A DNA stretch of 8,278 nt from an uncultured Gammaproteobacteria bacterium (lineage in GTDB: Bacteria > Pseudomonadota > Gammaproteobacteria > CAIUAS01), in assembly GCA_903897205.1 (NCBI GenBank), contig CAIUAS010000186.1:1-8278 (forward strand), in the 5' to 3' direction. The position numbers and the translations under genes were made by a program. The notes beneath the pieces were generated by a model. It was not told the origin of the DNA. It worked only from the letters and a program-made list of their open reading frames with translations, and made no database searches. This document shows, piece after piece, positions 5,905-8,278 of this stretch (within the stretch, counting starts at the first letter, position 1; the number at the start of each line of letters is the position of its first letter).

Positions 5905-7845
5905 TTAATTTAATTGATTGGCTGCTGAAGCTAAATCTTTATTGTTAATAACAATCTTGGCTTGCGCTAGCTGTTTTTTTACATAGAGAGCATAGCCTAA
6001 TTGGCCATTAGTATTTTCTAACTCTTCACGATAAATACGTTTTTGAGTGCCATTCGGATCATTCAAAATACCATCATGTACCGCTATGAGTTTCAGCAAC
6101 ACATAATCACCATTCGGCAATTGAAAACTTGCTGCTGTGGCAGCCTGGGCAACGGATCTTGCCATATGGAAAGCGTAAGTAACAATGGCAGCTGGTGCTT
6201 GTGTATTATATCGACCAACCGCTTTAAGCTCTTGCCACTTTAATCCATTCTGCTGTGCAAGTTGTTGGCCAGATTTACCTTGCTCCAATTGCAACACTAG
6301 TTGTTCGCCTAATGCTTGTGCTTTTTGCTGGGCCGCTTTGTTCTTTAATATTTGCATAACTTGATCACGCACATCAGCAAAAGGTTTCAAAGTAGGCGGC
6401 ATATGTTGTTTAACACGTAACACAATTAAAGTATCCGGATTTAACTCAATCACATTACTATTATTACCTTGCAACACATCTTGGCTGAAAGCCGCAGTAA
6501 TAACTTTAGAATTAGTGGTTATTTCATCCTTACCACCGTCTTTAGTAAATAATCCACTAGTCTTTACCTGCAAACCTAATGTTTTTGCTGCAATATCCAA
6601 TGACATCGGATTTGAATAAGTCAAATTCGACAACTTGTCGCTATCATCAGCAAACACTTGCTCTGCTTGCTGCTGTCCAAGTGCTTTTGTTACTTGGGAA
6701 CGAACATCAGCTAATGGTTTTACTTGCGGTTTTTGTAGATCATTTAATTTAATAATGTCGAAACCATATTTTGTCCGAATAGGATCGGTAATGTTGCCCA
6801 CATGCAAATTAGTGACGGCTTTCTCTATGCTCGGATCAATCATGCCACTGCTAAACCAATCTAACAAACCGCCTTTATTGGCAGTAAGGCGATCATCTGA
6901 ATATTTTTTAGCTAACTTAGCAAAGCTTTCGCCAGCTTTAAGTTGCTTAGCTATTGCTTCACTTTTTGTTTTTGCTTCCGCCACTTGCTGCGCAGTAGCA
7001 TTGTTTGGTACTTGAATTAAAATATGCGCAACATGCCAACGTTGTGGTGTTGTGTAGTTGCTCAAATTATTTTGATAAAACTGCGTTAACTGTTCATCAG
7101 TAAAATGCAGATTATTGACCAGTTGTGGCACTGATAATTTTAAATAATCAATACTCACTTGTTCAGACGTAGTAAATAAATCATGATGCTGATCATAATA
7201 AGCAAGCGCATCATCATTTTTGATATTTGCTGTCTCGCTAAAACGATTGGCTGGAATAATTAAATAACCAATATCACGTTTCTGATTTATTAATTTAATG
7301 GCGGTATCAACTTCTTGTGGCAATGCAAATGCGCTGACAATAAATCCACCACGTACTTGATTAATTAACATGCTGGTTTGCAGATCGCCTAAGAAAGATT
7401 TTTCTGTATATAGCGTGCCATTTAAAATTTCATTAAAACGTTCACGAGAAAAACGCCCATTGACTTGAAAAGCAGGAATCGCAAGTAAAGCCCCTTCAAC
7501 CTCGCCCATGGTAATGCGATAGCCTTCTTTAATGGCTGCTTGTGAAAGCACTTGTGCCATAATTAATTGATTAAGCGCTTGCTTTTTAAGCTGTGTCTCT
7601 GTTTTTTGATCGAGGACAAAATCAGCCCCCAGCTGCATTTGCTGCTGCTGGCGCAAACGCTCATAAGCGGTATTGAGCATGACTTGCGTAATTTGCTTAC
7701 CGCTAACAGTTGCTACAACGTCAGGCTGGTTACCACCTGAAGTTAAGTAACTGTGAACTCCCCAAAGGAGAAAAGTAGCAATAACTAAAAAAACAATGAT
7801 TCCGGCTAACCAGCCTTGTGAACGATCACGAATAGATTGCAGCAT
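5905..7845 (-). CDS. ppiD: Peptidyl-prolyl isomerase/chaperone PpiD, inner-membrane periplasmic folding factor
   Basis: This 646-residue protein is anchored in the inner membrane by one N-terminal helix (residues 12-30, after a charged MLQSIRDRSQ) with the rest in the periplasm. It assists folding of exported proteins near the Sec translocon. A SurA-like N-terminal chaperone region covers roughly 40-230. A parvulin (PpiC) domain spans about 269-370, with the VAHILI start (272-277), GGLLDWF (325-331) and a GFDIIKL end (361-367). A Gln-rich charged C-terminal region follows to 646. E. coli PpiD is 623 residues, so length is normal. Many PpiD parvulin domains have weak isomerase activity, so catalysis cannot be assumed. 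It starts at ATG 7845 with a poor Shine-Dalgarno and is followed 8 nt later by idi. Its leader holds a candidate promoter at 7919-7946. Confidence 0.94.
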   Translation of the reverse strand: MLQSIRDRSQGWLAGIIVFLVIATFLLWGVHSYLTSGGNQPDVVATVSGKQITQVMLNTAYERLRQQQQMQLGADFVLDQKTETQLKKQALNQLIMAQVLSQAAIKEGYRITMGEVEGALLAIPAFQVNGRFSRERFNEILNGTLYTEKSFLGDLQTSMLINQVRGGFIVSAFALPQEVDTAIKLINQKRDIGYLIIPANRFSETANIKNDDALAYYDQHHDLFTTSEQVSIDYLKLSVPQLVNNLHFTDEQLTQFYQNNLSNYTTPQRWHVAHILIQVPNNATAQQVAEAKTKSEAIAKQLKAGESFAKLAKKYSDDRLTANKGGLLDWFSSGMIDPSIEKAVTNLHVGNITDPIRTKYGFDIIKLNDLQKPQVKPLADVRSQVTKALGQQQAEQVFADDSDKLSNLTYSNPMSLDIAAKTLGLQVKTSGLFTKDGGKDEITTNSKVITAAFSQDVLQGNNSNVIELNPDTLIVLRVKQHMPPTLKPFADVRDQVMQILKNKAAQQKAQALGEQLVLQLEQGKSGQQLAQQNGLKWQELKAVGRYNTQAPAAIVTYAFHMARSVAQAATAASFQLPNGDYVLLKLIAVHDGILNDPNGTQKRIYREELENTNGQLGYALYVKKQLAQAKIVINNKDLASAANQLN

Positions 7846-7875
7846 AGTGCTAACAGCTCGCCATAAAATTAAAAT

Positions 7876-7891
7876 GGCACATCAATGTGCC
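7876..7891. repeat. Palindromic hairpin in the ppiD leader
   Basis: GGCACAT and ATGTGCC form 7-base inverted arms with a 2-base gap (or a 6-base stem with a TCAA/TTGA loop). It lies 30-46 bases upstream of the ppiD ATG. On the minus strand it is followed by an AT-rich stretch with several T runs (ATTTTAATTTTA), so it could be an attenuator or a regulatory dyad. It is less convincing than the terminator at 8058-8087. Confidence 0.35.
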
Positions 7892-7900
7892 GCCGATTAC

Positions 7901-7910
7901 CATTTAAATG
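7901..7910. repeat. Perfect 10-base palindrome near the expected ppiD transcription start
   Basis: CATTTAAATG is its own reverse complement. It lies just downstream of the transcription start expected from the -10 box at 7919-7924. It might be an operator half-site pair, but short palindromes occur by chance in AT-rich DNA. Confidence 0.2.
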
Positions 7911-7918
7911 AAGCCAGT

Positions 7919-7946
7919 AGTATAAACTACTTCCCTAAAAATACAA
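7919..7946 (-). promoter_or_regulatory. Candidate sigma-70 promoter for ppiD and the mevalonate genes
   Basis: On the minus strand TTGTAT (7941-7946) and TATACT (7919-7924) are separated by 16 bases. The -10 has five of six consensus bases and the -35 three, including TTG. Transcription would start near 7912 and leave a leader of about 67 bases before the ppiD ATG. The imperfect dyad GTAGT-ATAA-ACTAC (7917-7930) overlaps the -10, which could be an operator. If real, this is the main promoter for ppiD through ispA. Confidence 0.4.
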
Positions 7947-8057
7947 CGAGCATCTAGTAAAATAGCCAACAGCGCTTTCATTTTAAATAAAAAAATAAAT
8001 GTACTTAATTATTAAGTTTTCAAGAGACTTATAATAATTTATTTGCTAGTTAAGAAT

Positions 8058-8087
8058 AAAAAAAACGCGCCAAAAGCGCGTTTTTTT
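8058..8087 (-). terminator. Rho-independent terminator after the tRNA genes
   Basis: A CGCGC (8066-8070) and GCGCG (8076-8080) stem encloses a 5-base loop. It is flanked by an A run on the left and a T run on the right, which can extend the stem. Read on the minus strand the hairpin is followed by eight Ts (8065-8058), the classic intrinsic terminator form. It lies 13 bases past the tRNA-Asp CCA end. Because both sides are homopolymeric it could also stop transcription on the plus strand. Confidence 0.85.
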
Positions 8088-8099
8088 ATGGGGATTAAG

Positions 8100-8176
8100 T
8101 GGCGGAGTGGACGGGACTCGAACCCGCGACCCCCGGCGTGACAGGCCGGTATTCTAACCAGCTGAACTACCACTCC
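8100..8176 (-). tRNA. tRNA-Asp (anticodon GUC)
   Basis: The minus strand folds as a full 77-nt tRNA. The acceptor stem GGAGTGG pairs with CCACTCC, followed by the discriminator G and an encoded CCA (8102-8100). The anticodon loop CTGTCAC carries GUC at 8142-8140, and the T-loop reads GGTTCGAGTC. The sequence closely resembles E. coli tRNA-Asp. It lies 15 bases downstream of tRNA-Val, so the two are probably one transcript. Confidence 0.97.
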
Positions 8177-8191
8177 GCAATGTTCATAAAT

Positions 8192-8267
8192 TGGTGGGTG
8201 CTGTAGGGTTCGAACCTACGACCCTCGCCTTGTAAGGGCGATGCTCTGCCAGCTGAGCTAAGCACCC
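8192..8267 (-). tRNA. tRNA-Val (anticodon UAC)
   Basis: The minus strand folds as a 76-nt tRNA. The acceptor stem GGGTGCT pairs with AGCACCC, followed by the discriminator A and an encoded CCA (8194-8192). The anticodon loop CTTACAA carries UAC (8234-8232), and the T-loop reads GGTTCGAACC. It begins 11 bases from the window's right edge, so its promoter is outside. Confidence 0.97.
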
Positions 8268-8278
8268 CAAACCTTATA

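Noticed and set aside
6043..6243. Plus-strand open frame of 66 codons inside ppiD
   Set aside because: Antisense shadow with no motif or ribosome binding site.
6635..7015. Plus-strand open frame of 126 codons inside ppiD, rich in Ser, Ala and Cys
   Set aside because: It is opposite the PpiC domain, and its composition is what the antisense of Gln/Ala/Lys-rich coding sequence gives.
8004..8016. AT-only palindrome CTTAATTATTAAG upstream of ppiD
   Set aside because: Low-complexity AT dyad about 80 bases upstream of the expected start point; too likely by chance to call an operator.
8100..8267. tRNA genes as possible integration sites for a mobile element
   Set aside because: No second copy of either tRNA 3' end and no integrase are visible in the window.

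Overview
The window is about 8.3 kb of AT-rich bacterial DNA. Every gene I can support lies on the minus strand and reads from right to left. The evidence points to a gammaproteobacterium. At the right end, tRNA-Val(UAC) and tRNA-Asp(GUC), both with encoded CCA, sit directly upstream of ppiD, the inner-membrane periplasmic folding factor. From memory of gammaproteobacterial genomes this is a common neighbourhood. The AT-rich composition together with a mevalonate pathway would suit Legionellales or Coxiella-like lineages, but that placement is inference.

Layout, in transcription order. tRNA-Val (8192-8267) and tRNA-Asp (8100-8176) end at a strong, nearly symmetrical hairpin terminator (8058-8087). 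A leader of about 210 bases (7846-8057) follows, with a plausible ppiD promoter and several dyads. Next is ppiD (5905-7845), and then a close-packed run: idi (type 1 isopentenyl-diphosphate isomerase, 5375-5896), mvaA (class II HMG-CoA reductase, 4031-5329, GTG start), a phosphomevalonate kinase-like GHMP kinase (3114-4034), mvaD (diphosphomevalonate decarboxylase, 2167-3117), mevalonate kinase (1248-2156, start corrected from a TTG at 2177) and ispA (short-chain polyprenyl diphosphate synthase, 346-1233). Junctions are tight: 8 nt between ppiD and idi, 45 nt before mvaA, two ATGA overlaps, 10 nt before the mevalonate kinase and 14 nt before ispA. This looks like one operon.

Together the six enzymes turn HMG-CoA into mevalonate, 5-phosphomevalonate, 5-diphosphomevalonate and IPP. 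They then isomerise IPP to DMAPP and condense the two into geranyl/farnesyl diphosphate. That feeds undecaprenyl phosphate and quinone side chains. HMG-CoA synthase and acetoacetyl-CoA thiolase are absent, so the upper pathway must be encoded elsewhere.

The left 345 bases hold no intact gene. They contain what may be the broken 5' end of a small membrane-protein gene on the minus strand (1-169), with a start, a Shine-Dalgarno-like GAG and an apparent one-base frameshift in a T run. An AT-rich inverted repeat lies at 286-318. I see no CRISPR, insertion sequence or attachment site. The most notable content is the compact horizontal-looking mevalonate operon attached to ppiD and the unusual motif residues in its three GHMP-fold enzymes. 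These are known families, not a demonstrably new system.
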